Source of the DNA: Duganella sp. Leaf126
GTDB taxonomy: Bacteria > Pseudomonadota > Gammaproteobacteria > Burkholderiales > Burkholderiaceae_D
Length of the DNA: 64,000 bases
Reading direction: 5' to 3'
NCBI RefSeq assembly: GCF_001423125.1
Contig: NZ_LMNW01000001.1
Span: 545,433 to 609,432, forward strand
A program made the translations under genes and the position numbers. Positions 44,002-56,233 of the stretch are shown one piece after another; position 1 is the first letter of the stretch; every line of letters begins with the position of its first letter. A model generated the notes under the pieces. The model had not been told where the DNA came from. It was given only the letters and a program-made list of their open reading frames with translations, and made no database searches.

Positions 44002-44841
44002 ATGGATATTGTTCTCGTCATTAAAGCCATCATCATGGGCGTGGTTGAAGGTCTTACGGAATTTCTGCCGATCTCTTCTACCGGTCACCTGATCCTGACC
44101 GAGCACCTGCTGGGGTTTGCAGGCATGGAAGACAAAATGAAGGTGTTCGAAATCGTGATCCAGGCCGGCGCCATGATGGCGGTGATCTGGGAGTTCCGCG
44201 CCCGCATCGGCCTGGTCTTGTCCGGCCTGTTCAGCGATCCGGTGCAGCAGCGCTTTGCCATGAATGTGCTGATCGCCTTCCTGCCGGCCGCCATCCTGGG
44301 CCTGCTGTTCTCGTCGGCCATCAAGGCCCACCTGTTCGCGCCGATCCCGGTGGCAGCGGCGTTCATCATCGGCGGTATCATCATCCTGTGGGTGGAAAAG
44401 CGCGCCAAGACCAACCCGGCTGTTGAACGTATCACCTCGCTCGACCAGATCACCCCGGTCGACGCGCTGAAAATCGGCATCGCCCAGGCGTTCGCCCTGA
44501 TCCCGGGCACCAGCCGTTCGGGCGCCACCATCATGGGCAGCATGATCTTCGGCTTCTCGCGCCAGGTGGCCACCGAGTTTTCGTTCTTCCTCGCCATTCC
44601 GACCCTGATCGGCGCCACCGTCTATTCGCTGTACAAGGACCGCGCGCTGCTGTCGATGGATGACCTGTCGTTCTTCACCATCGGCACCGTGGCCGCCTTC
44701 ATCTCGGCCTTCCTGTGCATCCGCTGGCTGCTGCGCTATATCATGACCCATACCTTCGTGATTTTTGCCTGGTACCGGATTGTGTTTGGCCTGATCGTCC
44801 TCATAACCGGTTATTATGGCGTGATCGTCTGGGCCGACTAA
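44002..44841 (+). CDS. uppP: undecaprenyl-diphosphate phosphatase (BacA)
   Basis: A 279-residue inner-membrane phosphatase that recycles undecaprenyl pyrophosphate for cell-wall synthesis. Motifs are [20 protein letters not shown] near the N terminus and [17 protein letters not shown] in the middle, both in membrane re-entrant loops, with about eight membrane segments. The start at 44002 has no Shine-Dalgarno match; the longer open frame upstream is not coding. The 215-base gap 43787-44001 shows no gene or clear promoter. Confidence 0.96.
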   Translation: MDIVLVIKAIIMGVVEGLTEFLPISSTGHLILTEHLLGFAGMEDKMKVFEIVIQAGAMMAVIWEFRARIGLVLSGLFSDPVQQRFAMNVLIAFLPAAILGLLFSSAIKAHLFAPIPVAAAFIIGGIIILWVEKRAKTNPAVERITSLDQITPVDALKIGIAQAFALIPGTSRSGATIMGSMIFGFSRQVATEFSFFLAIPTLIGATVYSLYKDRALLSMDDLSFFTIGTVAAFISAFLCIRWLLRYIMTHTFVIFAWYRIVFGLIVLITGYYGVIVWAD

Positions 44842-44888
44842 CTGACGCCTCGTCATTCAATTTTATTTGTTGTGGGAACTAGCAGTAC

Positions 44889-46706
<1,818 letters not shown>

Positions 46707-46713
46707 GTCCGAC

Positions 46714-47643
46714 TCAGCCCGTCACCACGCTGCGGTACCGTCCCGGCGCGGCGCCCACGGCGTCGCGGAAGCGATGGCTGAAGTGGCTGAGGTCGGCGTA
46801 GCCGCAGGCATCGGCGACCTGCTGCAGCGGTTGCGCCGTGTGCTGCAACAGGCTGCGCGCCAGCTCAATGCGGCGCGCCGCGATCCACGCGGCCGGCGTC
46901 ATGCCAAACGACAGCTTGAACATGCGCAGCAGGTGGTACTCGGACAGGCAGGCCAGCTGCGCCAGCGTCTGCACGGTGATCGCCTGCGCCAGGTGGGCCT
47001 CGATGTAATCGGCCAGCTGGCGCCGCACGGCCGGCGCCAGGCCGCCGCGCACGCGGCCCTGGTGGCGCGGCAGCGCTTGCGCGTGCAGCAGGTGCGACAG
47101 CGTTTCGTGGCTCATCTGGTTGGCGCGCAGTTTGGCATCGGCGCCGTCCCAGTCCATGCCGGCCAGCGCTGCGCACAGCTGGCCGATGCGCGCGTGCTCG
47201 AAATAGGTGCGGTCGGCCAGCGTCAGGGCGCGCGGCTCGCGGTCCAGTTCCACCACCGCGCGGCGCGTAAAATGCTCGGGCAAAAAATACACGTGCAAAA
47301 AGCGCACGGCGCCGCGCACGGTCCAGCGCGATTCGTGCCAGTCCGGCAGGGTGCACAGCCGCTGCGGCGCGCCGAACCGGCCGGGCAGCTTATCGCGCTC
47401 GGTGCGGTAGCCGCCACCCATGTAGTACGACAGCGTGTGGTGGCCGGGCTGGCAGTACGCGGTTTCGGCGCACGGCGTATCGCGCCGCCAGATCGCCAGC
47501 GCCAGCTCGTCGCCGAGCCAGGCAAAGCGTTCGAGCTCGGCGTCGGTCTCGGACATGGTCTTGAACACCGAATGCGACAGCCGGCCCTCGGGCAAGCTAT
47601 GCGGTGACATCAGGGTGGCGGGCAGGTCGGGGCGGCGGGACAT
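46714..47643 (-). CDS. AraC family transcriptional regulator
   Basis: A 309-residue regulator with a C-terminal double helix-turn-helix: ITVQTLAQLACLSEYHLLRMFKLSFGMTPAAWI, then PLQQVADACGYADLSHFSHRFRDAVGAAPGRY. The N-terminal half holds the AraC-type sensor part. The start at 47643 (MSRRPDLPATLM) is the most likely; the open frame further upstream is antisense to the DMT gene. It is divergent from the DMT transporter gene, 102 bases away, and probably controls it. Confidence 0.88.
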   Translation of the reverse strand: MSRRPDLPATLMSPHSLPEGRLSHSVFKTMSETDAELERFAWLGDELALAIWRRDTPCAETAYCQPGHHTLSYYMGGGYRTERDKLPGRFGAPQRLCTLPDWHESRWTVRGAVRFLHVYFLPEHFTRRAVVELDREPRALTLADRTYFEHARIGQLCAALAGMDWDGADAKLRANQMSHETLSHLLHAQALPRHQGRVRGGLAPAVRRQLADYIEAHLAQAITVQTLAQLACLSEYHLLRMFKLSFGMTPAAWIAARRIELARSLLQHTAQPLQQVADACGYADLSHFSHRFRDAVGAAPGRYRSVVTG

Positions 47644-47745
47644 GGCAGAAAGTCTAGCACGGTCCTTCGCGCCAGCCAGCGCTGCGGCGGCACGATGCGC
47701 AATTTCAGACAAGCGCCGCCGGCGCCCTGCCGTCATGCTGGCGCC

Positions 47746-48642
47746 ATGAATACTTTTCTCTACCTGCTCACCGTCCTGATCTGGGGTACCACCTGGATCG
47801 CCATCACCTTTCAGCTGGGCGTGGTGCCCGCGCCCGTGTCGATCGCCTACCGCTTCTGGATCGCCGCTGCGCTGCTGCTGGCGGCCCTGCTGGTCACGCG
47901 CCGGCGCTGGTGGCCGCCGCGCCAGGCCTGGCCTTACCTGTTCGCGCAGGGCATCGCGCTGTTCTGCCTGAACTTCCTGTGCTTTTATTATGCCGCGCTG
48001 TACATCACCAGCGGCCAGGAAGCCGTGGTGTTTTCCACCGCGCCGCTGTGGATCGCGCTGGCCGGGCGGCTGTTCCTGGGCCGGCCGCTGCGGGGCCCGG
48101 TGATCGTGGGCGCGCTGTTCGGCCTGGCCGGCATCGTGCTGCTGTTCGCGCCGCAGATGCAGGGCCACTGGAACGACCGCGGCGTGCTGCTGGGGCTGGG
48201 CCTGTCGCTGGGCGGCACCTGGTGCTTCGCCTGCGGCAACCTGCTGTCCTCGCGCATGCAATCGCTGGACCTGACGCCGTGGCTGACCAACACCTGGGCC
48301 ATGCTGATCGGCGCCACCACGCTGGGCGTGGCCGCGCTGGCGCTGGGCATGCCGTTCGCCCTCGATCCGTCGCCGCGCTACCTGTGGGCGCTGCTGTACC
48401 TGGCCGTCGCCGGCTCGGTGATCGGGTTTACCGCCTACCTGCTGCTGGTCGGGCGCATCGGACCGGACCGCGCTGCCTATTCCACGGTATTATTCCCCAT
48501 CGTCGCGTTGACGATTTCAACCATGTACGAAGGCTACCAATGGACGCCGCTGGCGCTGTGCGGGCTGGCGCTGGTCCTCGCCGGGAATGTGCTGGCGTTT
48601 TTGCCGCCATCGCTGCAGGCCCGTTTGAAGGCAGCGTTCTGA
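47746..48642 (+). CDS. DMT superfamily (EamA) transporter
   Basis: A 298-residue inner-membrane protein with about ten membrane segments in two EamA repeats. It starts MNTFLYLLTVLIWGTTWI (ATG at 47746), with the repeat marks FCLNFLCFYYAALYITSGQEAVVFSTAPLW and GSVIGFTAYLLLVGRIGPDRAAYSTVLFP. Such proteins often export amino acids or metabolites; the substrate is unknown. The amidohydrolase gene follows at 20 bases. Confidence 0.9.
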   Translation: MNTFLYLLTVLIWGTTWIAITFQLGVVPAPVSIAYRFWIAAALLLAALLVTRRRWWPPRQAWPYLFAQGIALFCLNFLCFYYAALYITSGQEAVVFSTAPLWIALAGRLFLGRPLRGPVIVGALFGLAGIVLLFAPQMQGHWNDRGVLLGLGLSLGGTWCFACGNLLSSRMQSLDLTPWLTNTWAMLIGATTLGVAALALGMPFALDPSPRYLWALLYLAVAGSVIGFTAYLLLVGRIGPDRAAYSTVLFPIVALTISTMYEGYQWTPLALCGLALVLAGNVLAFLPPSLQARLKAAF

Positions 48643-48661
48643 CGCCGATTTTGGAGACTGC

Positions 48662-50533
48662 ATGACCCGACCCGGTTCGTTCGCCGTGCTGGCGCTGGCG
48701 CTGGCCCTGACGCTGGCCCACGCTGCACCTGCTGCACCTGCTGCACCTGCTACCATCGCGGCCGCCAAGCCTGTGGCGACGCCCTTAGTGTCGCCCATAT
48801 CTACCCTCGTAGCCGATACCATCTACCGCAACGGCTACATCTACACGGTGGACGCCAACGACAGCGTGCAGCAGGCGCTGGCCGTGCGCGGCGGGCGCAT
48901 CGTCTATGTCGGCGACGATGCCGGCGCCGCCAGGCTGCAAGGCCGGCGCACCACCGTGATCGACCTGGGCGGCAAGATGCTGATGCCGGGCCTGGTCGAT
49001 GGGCACCTGCACCCTCAGTCGGGCGGCAGCCGCCTGCTCAACTGCAGCCTCGACTACCTGCCGCTGACGGTGGCGCAGTTCCAGCAGCGCATCCAGGCCT
49101 GCCTCGACAGCGATGTGCGCCTTGGCAAAGGCGATCCCCAGCGCTGGCTGGTGGTGGTCAACTGGTTCCAGCAAGGCATGCTGCCCGACGGCGTGACGAC
49201 CAGCGCTGCCACGCTCGACGCGCTCAAGACCGACCGCCCGATCCTGGTGCGCTCGTCGTTCGGCCACTCGCTGCAACTGAACTCGAAAGGGATCGCGGTG
49301 GCCGGCATCACCGTTGCCACGCCCGACCCGGCCGGCGGCAAGATCGCGCGCGACGCCGGCGGCCAGGCCACCGGGCTGCTGGAAGACGCGGCGCAGGACC
49401 TGGCGATGAACCTGCTGCCGCCGCTGACGGTGGCCGAGAACCTGGCCGCGTCGGCCAAGGCGCTCGAAGCGATGCGCCGGCAAGGCATCACCTCGTTCCT
49501 CGACGCCTATACCGATCCCGAAACCATGACCGCGTTCACCACGCTGCAACGGCAGGGCAAGCTGACCGCGCGCGCCCACTTCGCGGTGCTGATCGACCTG
49601 GATAAGGGCAACACGCCGCAGCGCGCGGTGGCCGAGCTGCTCAAGCAGAAAAAACAGTTCGACCAGGGGCCGACCAGGGTGGCGCCGTCGCTGCAGGTCC
49701 GCCACGCCAAGCTGTTCATGGATGGCGTGATCTCGGCGCCGGCGTTTACCGGCGCCATGCTCGCACCGTACTGGGTCAACAAGGGTACGGAACAACAGCC
49801 GGACTGGCAGCCGGGCAGCAGCAACGGCCCGGCCACGTATTTTTCACAGGCGGCGCTGCGCTCCACGCTCGACGTGCTGGCGCGCGCCGGCATCGACCCG
49901 CACCTGCATGTCGATGGCGACCGCGCCGTGCGCGAAGCGCTCGATGCGGTGGCCTGGCTGCGCGGCACGCCGGCCGGCAAGCAGGTCCGCCCGGCGCTGG
50001 CCCACGACGAAATCGTCGATCCGGCCGACTATCCGCGCTTCGCTCAGCTCGATGTGACGCCGGTGCTGTCGTTCCAGTGGGCCAAGCCGGCGCCCGATAC
50101 GCTGGGCGCCCTGAAACCCTACATGGGACCGCAGCGCTACCGTCTCGTGCAGCCGCAGTCGGCGCTGCTCGATGCCGGCGCGCGCATCGCCTATGGCAGC
50201 GACTGGCCGGTCGATCCGCTCGACCAATGGTTTGCCTTGAAAGTGGGCGTGACGCGCACTGCCGCACCGGACGCCGGCGCCGAGTATGCCGGCCGCCTGG
50301 GCGACACGCCGGGTCTGCCGCGCGCAGCGGTCCTGCGCGCGATCACGCTCAACGCCGCCTACACGCTGCGCCAGGAACGGCTGACCGGGTCGCTGGAAGC
50401 GGGCAAGCTGGCCGACCTGATCGTCCTCGACCGCAATTTCTTCACCATTCCCGCCGAAGACATCGCCAACATCAAGGTGCTGCAGACCGTGGTCGGCGGC
50501 AAGGTGGTGTACCAGTCGCCGGCAATGCGCTAG
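48662..50533 (+). CDS. exported amidohydrolase family protein (YtcJ-like)
   Basis: A 623-residue metal-dependent hydrolase with a signal peptide (LALALALTLAHAAPAAP). The N-terminal metal site is MPGLVDGHLHPQSGG, and later blocks are ITSFLDAYTDPETM, the metal-related DPHLHVDGDRAVREAL, and YGSDWPVDPLDQWFALKVGVTR, as in the amidohydrolase 3 (YtcJ) group. A three-copy CTGCACCTG repeat encodes the AAPAAPA stretch after the signal. The natural substrate, an amide or ester, is unknown. Confidence 0.87.
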   Translation: MTRPGSFAVLALALALTLAHAAPAAPAAPATIAAAKPVATPLVSPISTLVADTIYRNGYIYTVDANDSVQQALAVRGGRIVYVGDDAGAARLQGRRTTVIDLGGKMLMPGLVDGHLHPQSGGSRLLNCSLDYLPLTVAQFQQRIQACLDSDVRLGKGDPQRWLVVVNWFQQGMLPDGVTTSAATLDALKTDRPILVRSSFGHSLQLNSKGIAVAGITVATPDPAGGKIARDAGGQATGLLEDAAQDLAMNLLPPLTVAENLAASAKALEAMRRQGITSFLDAYTDPETMTAFTTLQRQGKLTARAHFAVLIDLDKGNTPQRAVAELLKQKKQFDQGPTRVAPSLQVRHAKLFMDGVISAPAFTGAMLAPYWVNKGTEQQPDWQPGSSNGPATYFSQAALRSTLDVLARAGIDPHLHVDGDRAVREALDAVAWLRGTPAGKQVRPALAHDEIVDPADYPRFAQLDVTPVLSFQWAKPAPDTLGALKPYMGPQRYRLVQPQSALLDAGARIAYGSDWPVDPLDQWFALKVGVTRTAAPDAGAEYAGRLGDTPGLPRAAVLRAITLNAAYTLRQERLTGSLEAGKLADLIVLDRNFFTIPAEDIANIKVLQTVVGGKVVYQSPAMR

Positions 50534-50589
50534 CACCGATCGCGATCGGTTAAGATGGCGGCCTGATTTTCTTGTGCCGCCTCCTGTCC

Positions 50590-51102
50590 ATGCAACTCGC
50601 CATCTCCGTCCTGATCATTGCCGCCACCGCGCTGGTCGTCTACTCGATCATCCGGTCCAACCCGGCGCACAAGGTGGCGCTGCCGCCGCGCCCGAGCGCG
50701 CCCTACACGCCGGTGCTGCCGGACGCACCGGCCGTCCACCACTGGTCCGATGGCGGCCGTTTTTTGGTGGAGGTGGTCAACGAGTCGCGCTACCAGCCCG
50801 TGCTCGCGGCCCTGGCCGGCACCGATGGCGACGCGGCTGCGCGCGCGCCGTACACGGCAATGCTGTTCTGCGACGACCGTAACGCCTACGAAGACGCGGC
50901 GGTGGCTGTATTCCTGGAGGGGCAGATGGCCGGTTACCTGGGAGCGAAGGAGGCGCTGAACTTCCGCGCCCGCCTCAAGCGCGACGGCTACGCCGGCCAG
51001 CTGACCAGCTGCGCTGCGCAGGTGCGCGGCGGCGGCTTGTGGCAGAACGCGCGCCTGGCCTACCACGTGGTGCTGGACCTGGAACCGCTGGACAAGCGGT
51101 AA
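50590..51102 (+). CDS. membrane-anchored protein with a HIRAN-like region, unknown function
   Basis: About 170 residues. One hydrophobic N-terminal segment (MQLAISVLIIAATALVVYSI) is followed by a Pro-rich linker and a domain with RFLVEVVNESRYQPVLAALAG, NAYEDAAVAVFLEGQMAGYL and FRARLKRDG. This resembles the HIRAN domain, found in several DNA-binding and repair proteins, though here on a membrane anchor. The family is not certain. It lies convergent to trmB with 13 bases between. Confidence 0.6.
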   Translation: MQLAISVLIIAATALVVYSIIRSNPAHKVALPPRPSAPYTPVLPDAPAVHHWSDGGRFLVEVVNESRYQPVLAALAGTDGDAAARAPYTAMLFCDDRNAYEDAAVAVFLEGQMAGYLGAKEALNFRARLKRDGYAGQLTSCAAQVRGGGLWQNARLAYHVVLDLEPLDKR

Positions 51103-51115
51103 GCGGGGGCACTGC

Positions 51116-51832
51116 TTATTTTTTGGAGAACACCAGGTCCCACACGCCGTGACCGAGCTTGATGCCACGGTTTTCGAACTTGGTCAGCGGCCGGTAGGCC
51201 GGCTGCGGCGCGTAGCCGTCGGCCGTATTCTGCAGGCCCTCTTCCGCACCGAGCACCTCGAGCATCTGCACCGCGTAGTCTTCCCAGTCGGTGGCGCAGT
51301 GCAGGTAGCCGCCCGGCGCCAGCTTTTGCACCAGCAGCTTGACGAACGGCGCCTGGATCAAACGGCGCTTGTTGTGGCGCGCCTTGTGCCACGGGTCGGG
51401 GAAGAAGATGTGCACGCCGTGCAGCGAGCCGTCCGGAATCATGTGGTTGAGCACCTCGACCGCGTCGTGCTGGATGGCCCGCAGATTGGTCAGCTGCTGC
51501 TCGCCGATCAGCTTGAGCAGGCTGCCCACGCCCGGGGTATGCACTTCCACGCCGATGAAATCCTTGTCCGGCATGGCGGCCGCGATGTGGGCCGTGGTGG
51601 CGCCCATGCCGAAGCCGATTTCCAGCACCGTCGGCGCCTGGCGGCCGAAGACCCGGGCGTAGTCGAGCGGCGCTTTCTCGTACCCGATCAGGAACTGCTG
51701 CTGCTCTTCGAGCGCGCGCGCCTGCGCCGTGGACAGGCGGCCGGCGCGGGTGACGAAGCTGCGGATGCGGTGTTCGGTCGGGTCGTACAGCATGCCCCGC
51801 GCTGGAGGCTGTTTTGGAGTATCGGAAGACAT
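51116..51832 (-). CDS. trmB: tRNA (guanine(46)-N7)-methyltransferase
   Basis: A 238-residue SAM-dependent enzyme that methylates G46 of tRNA. Motif I is [21 protein letters not shown], then [16 protein letters not shown] and the catalytic-site block [22 protein letters not shown], followed by [16 protein letters not shown]. The length and order are normal for TrmB. Confidence 0.96.
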   Translation of the reverse strand: MSSDTPKQPPARGMLYDPTEHRIRSFVTRAGRLSTAQARALEEQQQFLIGYEKAPLDYARVFGRQAPTVLEIGFGMGATTAHIAAAMPDKDFIGVEVHTPGVGSLLKLIGEQQLTNLRAIQHDAVEVLNHMIPDGSLHGVHIFFPDPWHKARHNKRRLIQAPFVKLLVQKLAPGGYLHCATDWEDYAVQMLEVLGAEEGLQNTADGYAPQPAYRPLTKFENRGIKLGHGVWDLVFSKK

Positions 51833-51936
51833 GGTGGCAGTGCGGTAAAAGTGTGAGGCGGCATTATATCAGCGCCGCTTCGCGGTGCCGCTGCCGCTGC
51901 CGACAGCGGCCGCCACTAAACAATGTCTCGATGTTA

Positions 51937-51948
51937 TCAATCGATTGA
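51937..51948. promoter_or_regulatory. palindrome overlapping the -35 box of the beta-glucosidase gene
   Basis: TCAATCGATTGA is a perfect 12-base palindrome centred on CG, as in LacI-type operators. It overlaps the start of the -35 box. Confidence 0.5.
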
Positions 51949-51973
51949 CACTCGGTGCGAGTTGGGGTCTAAT
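51945..51973 (+). promoter_or_regulatory. sigma-70 promoter of the beta-glucosidase operon
   Basis: TTGACA, a 17-base spacer, TCTAAT: a strong promoter. The ATG lies about 50 bases downstream. Confidence 0.8.
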
Positions 51974-51986
51974 CGCAGCATTCGTT

Positions 51987-52000
51987 TGAAATCGTTTTCA
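51987..52000 (+). promoter_or_regulatory. LacI-type operator before the beta-glucosidase gene
   Basis: TGAAATCGTTTTCA has complementary TGAAA/TTTCA arms around a CG-centred core. It lies just after the expected transcription start. It would be repressed by a sugar-responsive LacI-family regulator, which is not in the window. Confidence 0.6.
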
Positions 52001-52029
52001 AGCCCTCCTCCACACTGCCGATTCCTCCC

Positions 52030-53385
<1,356 letters not shown>

Positions 53386-53404
53386 GCCCGCACCTCCCCC
53401 TCCG

Positions 53405-53436
53405 GCCGGCTGCGCCGGAGGACCAGCGCAGCCGGC
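53405..53436. repeat. intercistronic stem-loop between the beta-glucosidase and permease genes
   Basis: GCCGGCTGCGC and its exact complement GCGCAGCCGGC flank a ten-base loop. There is no T tract. It may set the ratio of the two messages. Confidence 0.7.
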
Positions 53437-53486
53437 CGCAGAGCCGGCGTGCAAGCTATACTGCCAAGAGAATAACGAGGACGACA

Positions 53487-54875
53487 ATGCACCAGGAATC
53501 CACGCAGCCGGCGCCAGCGCCGCTGCCGCCAGCGCCATCGACACCGCAGCGCCTGCCGCCGGGCGCCGAACACCCGTCGCTGCTGGCCGCGATGTTCCGC
53601 CCCGGCACGCCGATGCTGTGGGTGCCGAGCAGCTATTTCGCCATGGCGCTGACCTACATGATGCTCACCAGCGTGACGTCGATCATGTTCAAGAACCTGG
53701 GCATGGACAACGGCGAGGCTGCCGCCTACGCGAGCTACCTGATCCTGGCCTACACCATCAAGCCGCTGTTCGCGCCGTTCGTGGAAATGTACCGGACCAA
53801 GAAATTCTTCGTGCTGTGCACGCAGATCATCGTCGGCGTCGGCTTTGCCGGCGTGGCCCTGGCCATGTCGCTGCCCGATTACATGGTGGTGATGGTATTC
53901 CTGTTCGGCCTGCTGTCGCTGGTGGGCGCCACCCAGGACATCGCCTCCGACGGCGTGTACGTGACCTCGCTGGACTCGCGCGCGCAATCGCTGTTCTGCG
54001 GCATCCAGAGCCTGAGCTGGAACATCGGTCCCATCGTCGCCTCGGGCGGCATGGTGTACCTGAGCGGCTGGCTGCACACCCATTACTTCGGCCACGCGGC
54101 CGGCGAGTTCGGCCCGCAATGGATCGAGTCGTGGCGCGTGATCTTCTTCATCGTCGCTGCCATCATCATCGTCTCGGCGATCTGGCACGCGCGCGTGATG
54201 CCGGACGGCGCCCGCGCCGCCAACGCGCCGCGCTCGGTCGGCGAGGCCGGCTACATCTTGTGGGACTCGTTCGTCACCTTCTTCCAGAAGCGCGACGTCT
54301 GGCTGATGGTGGGATTCGCGTTCCTGTTCCGTCTCAGCATCGGCCTGCTGGAAAAGATCGGCCCGTTCTTCATGGTCGATCCGGTCGCCAAGGGCGGCCT
54401 GGGCCTGTCGAATGAAATGCTGGGACTGGTGTACGGCACCTACGGCCTGATCGCCGTGCTGGTCGGCTCGCTGCTGGGCGGCATTTTCGTCTCGCGCCGG
54501 GGCTTGCCGGCCACGCTGTTCATCCTGTGCTGCGCGGTCAACATCCCGAATGTGACGTTCCTGCTGATGAGCATGTACCAGCCGGAAAGCCTGTGGGTGA
54601 TCAGCGCCGGCGTGGCCATCGAAAAATTCTTTTACGGCTTCGGCTCGGTCGGTTTCATGATCTACCTGATGCAGCAGCTGGCGCCCGGCAAGTACAGCAC
54701 CACCCACTACGCCTTCGGCACCGGCCTGATGGGCCTTTGCATGATGGTGACCGGCGTGGTCAGCGGCCACCTGCAGCAGGCGCTCGGCTACGTGCACTAC
54801 TTCTGGCTGGTGATGGCAGCGACCATCCCGTCATTCCTGGTGACCTGGTTCGCCCCGTTCCATCACAAGGACTGA
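53487..54875 (+). CDS. MFS permease of the AmpG/PAT type
   Basis: A 462-residue inner-membrane transporter of about twelve segments with a Pro-rich N terminus. It holds the AmpG-like signature LVGATQDIASDGVYV, plus GPFFMVDPVAKGGLGLSNEMLG and YGLIAVLVGSLLGG. AmpG relatives import muropeptides, but this one follows a beta-glucosidase at about 100 bases under the same operators, so an oligosaccharide or glucoside cargo is more likely. The last 13 bases overlap the convergent small gene. Confidence 0.85.
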   Translation: MHQESTQPAPAPLPPAPSTPQRLPPGAEHPSLLAAMFRPGTPMLWVPSSYFAMALTYMMLTSVTSIMFKNLGMDNGEAAAYASYLILAYTIKPLFAPFVEMYRTKKFFVLCTQIIVGVGFAGVALAMSLPDYMVVMVFLFGLLSLVGATQDIASDGVYVTSLDSRAQSLFCGIQSLSWNIGPIVASGGMVYLSGWLHTHYFGHAAGEFGPQWIESWRVIFFIVAAIIIVSAIWHARVMPDGARAANAPRSVGEAGYILWDSFVTFFQKRDVWLMVGFAFLFRLSIGLLEKIGPFFMVDPVAKGGLGLSNEMLGLVYGTYGLIAVLVGSLLGGIFVSRRGLPATLFILCCAVNIPNVTFLLMSMYQPESLWVISAGVAIEKFFYGFGSVGFMIYLMQQLAPGKYSTTHYAFGTGLMGLCMMVTGVVSGHLQQALGYVHYFWLVMAATIPSFLVTWFAPFHHKD

Positions 54876-55126
54876 GCCCGGGATTGCGCCGCTGCCAGGT
54901 CCTCGGCGCGCACCTTGCGCTCGGGACCGAGCACGCGGGCAATCACCTGCGGGTTGATGCCGATGTTTTGCAGCATCTCGACCGCGCCCGGGGTGCCGAC
55001 GTCGCGCTGCATCTGCAAGGCTTGGCGCACGATGAAATCGAAGGAATGCCAGCCTGCCGTCTCCGACGTTCTGGACATCATCGACGTTTCCGGCCGTCGT
55101 TGCCGTCTGTCGAGCTCGGGTGTCAT
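54863..55126 (-). CDS. small protein of unknown function
   Basis: An 87-residue protein, MTPELDRRQRRPETSMMSRT, then SFDFIVRQALQMQRDVGTPGAVEMLQNIG and VIARVLGPERKVRA. It looks helical and soluble. AGGAG lies six to eight bases before the ATG, which is good evidence that it is translated. It overlaps the end of the permease gene by 13 bases on the opposite strand. I do not recognise a family. Confidence 0.65.
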   Translation of the reverse strand: MTPELDRRQRRPETSMMSRTSETAGWHSFDFIVRQALQMQRDVGTPGAVEMLQNIGINPQVIARVLGPERKVRAEDLAAAQSRAQSL

Positions 55127-55239
55127 GGCGCTCTCCTGTTGAACCAGGCTACAGCTTAGCGCAAGCCGTTCGGTCTTGCACGTCCGACACTACCGTGCCC
55201 GCTTACTTGCATCGGCTTACCTTGACCGGCCCTGCGCGC

Positions 55240-56049
55240 CTATCTGCACTCGCCCTCGCCTGGCGGCGGTTCGGCGCCGGGCACCTGCAAGCCGTTTTTG
55301 GCGCCCAGCCGGCGCAGTTCGCCGCTGCCGATCATCTGCCCGAGCAGGCCGTTGTACTGGCGGCGCGCAGCAGCGAATTTGGCGGCGCGGGGAAACGCCA
55401 GGTAGCTGTCGATGTAGCCGATATCCGGGCACAAGGCCGTCACCGACTGCGCCAGGCCCAGTTCGCGCACCAGCGTTTCCGTGTGCGGCCGGTTGCCGGC
55501 GAACAGGTCGACCCGGCCCAGCGCCAGCATGCGCAAGCCGTTGTCCACCTGCGGTACCTCGCTCAGCTCGAACGTTTGCCGGGCGGCGTCGAACTGCGCG
55601 CCGTAATGCCAGCCGCGCACTGCCGCCACCCGCAGTCCGGCCAGGCTGCCGAAGTCGCCGCGCCAGGTGGCGCCGCCCTGGCGGCGGGCATAGAACACCA
55701 GGCGGTCGCGATAGAACGGCTGGTCCAGGAAATCGAAGCGGGTCAGCCGTTCGGCCGACCGGTAGGGGCCGATCAGGATGTCGGCCTGGCCGCGCTCGAC
55801 CATCGCCTGCGCACGCGGCCACGGATAGAACTGGAACCGGACCGTATCGCCGGCGCGGGCCGCCAGCGCGCGCAGCACGTCCACCGCCAGGCCTGTCGGG
55901 CGGCCCTCGGCATCCTGCTCGAACAGCTGGCGAAACGTGGCGCCCACCGCCAGACGCTCGACGGCAACAGCCGGTCGCGTCACGACCATGCCAATTGCCA
56001 TGCCCAGCAGTATGGCCGGCAGCCATTGATAGCCCCGCTTACAGCGCAT
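55240..56049 (-). CDS. periplasmic substrate-binding protein, transporter SBP3-like, orphan
   Basis: About 269 residues from the ATG at 56049 (MRCKRGYQWLPAILLGMAIG), with a signal peptide cut near RPAVAVERL; an ATG at 56088 is also open. FRQLFEQDAEGRPTGLAVDVLRALAARAG and QADILIGPYRSAERLTRFDFLDQPFYRD are typical of SBP_bac_3 proteins that bind amino acids or other small ligands. No permease genes accompany it. It is divergent from the crt operon, 184 bases away. Confidence 0.75.
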   Translation of the reverse strand: MRCKRGYQWLPAILLGMAIGMVVTRPAVAVERLAVGATFRQLFEQDAEGRPTGLAVDVLRALAARAGDTVRFQFYPWPRAQAMVERGQADILIGPYRSAERLTRFDFLDQPFYRDRLVFYARRQGGATWRGDFGSLAGLRVAAVRGWHYGAQFDAARQTFELSEVPQVDNGLRMLALGRVDLFAGNRPHTETLVRELGLAQSVTALCPDIGYIDSYLAFPRAAKFAAARRQYNGLLGQMIGSGELRRLGAKNGLQVPGAEPPPGEGECR

Positions 56050-56161
56050 CGGTGATCTTTCTGAGTGGAAAGCATTTAATATTAGCATAGCAATACGGGA
56101 CGGCTTGAACCGGAATTTTCGTGATCGCACGATTGGAACAAGCCCACCGGATCGATAAAGC

Positions 56162-56190
56162 TTGAGTATGATGAAGCCACGAGTTTTTAT
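56162..56190 (+). promoter_or_regulatory. candidate promoter of the crt operon
   Basis: TTGAGT, a 17-base spacer, TTTTAT. The -10 match is weak. AAGGAG precedes the crtE ATG at a good distance. Confidence 0.4.
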
Positions 56191-56233
56191 GCCGTTTTAA
56201 TCAACAAAAGCACACAACACAAGGAGATGCGCC

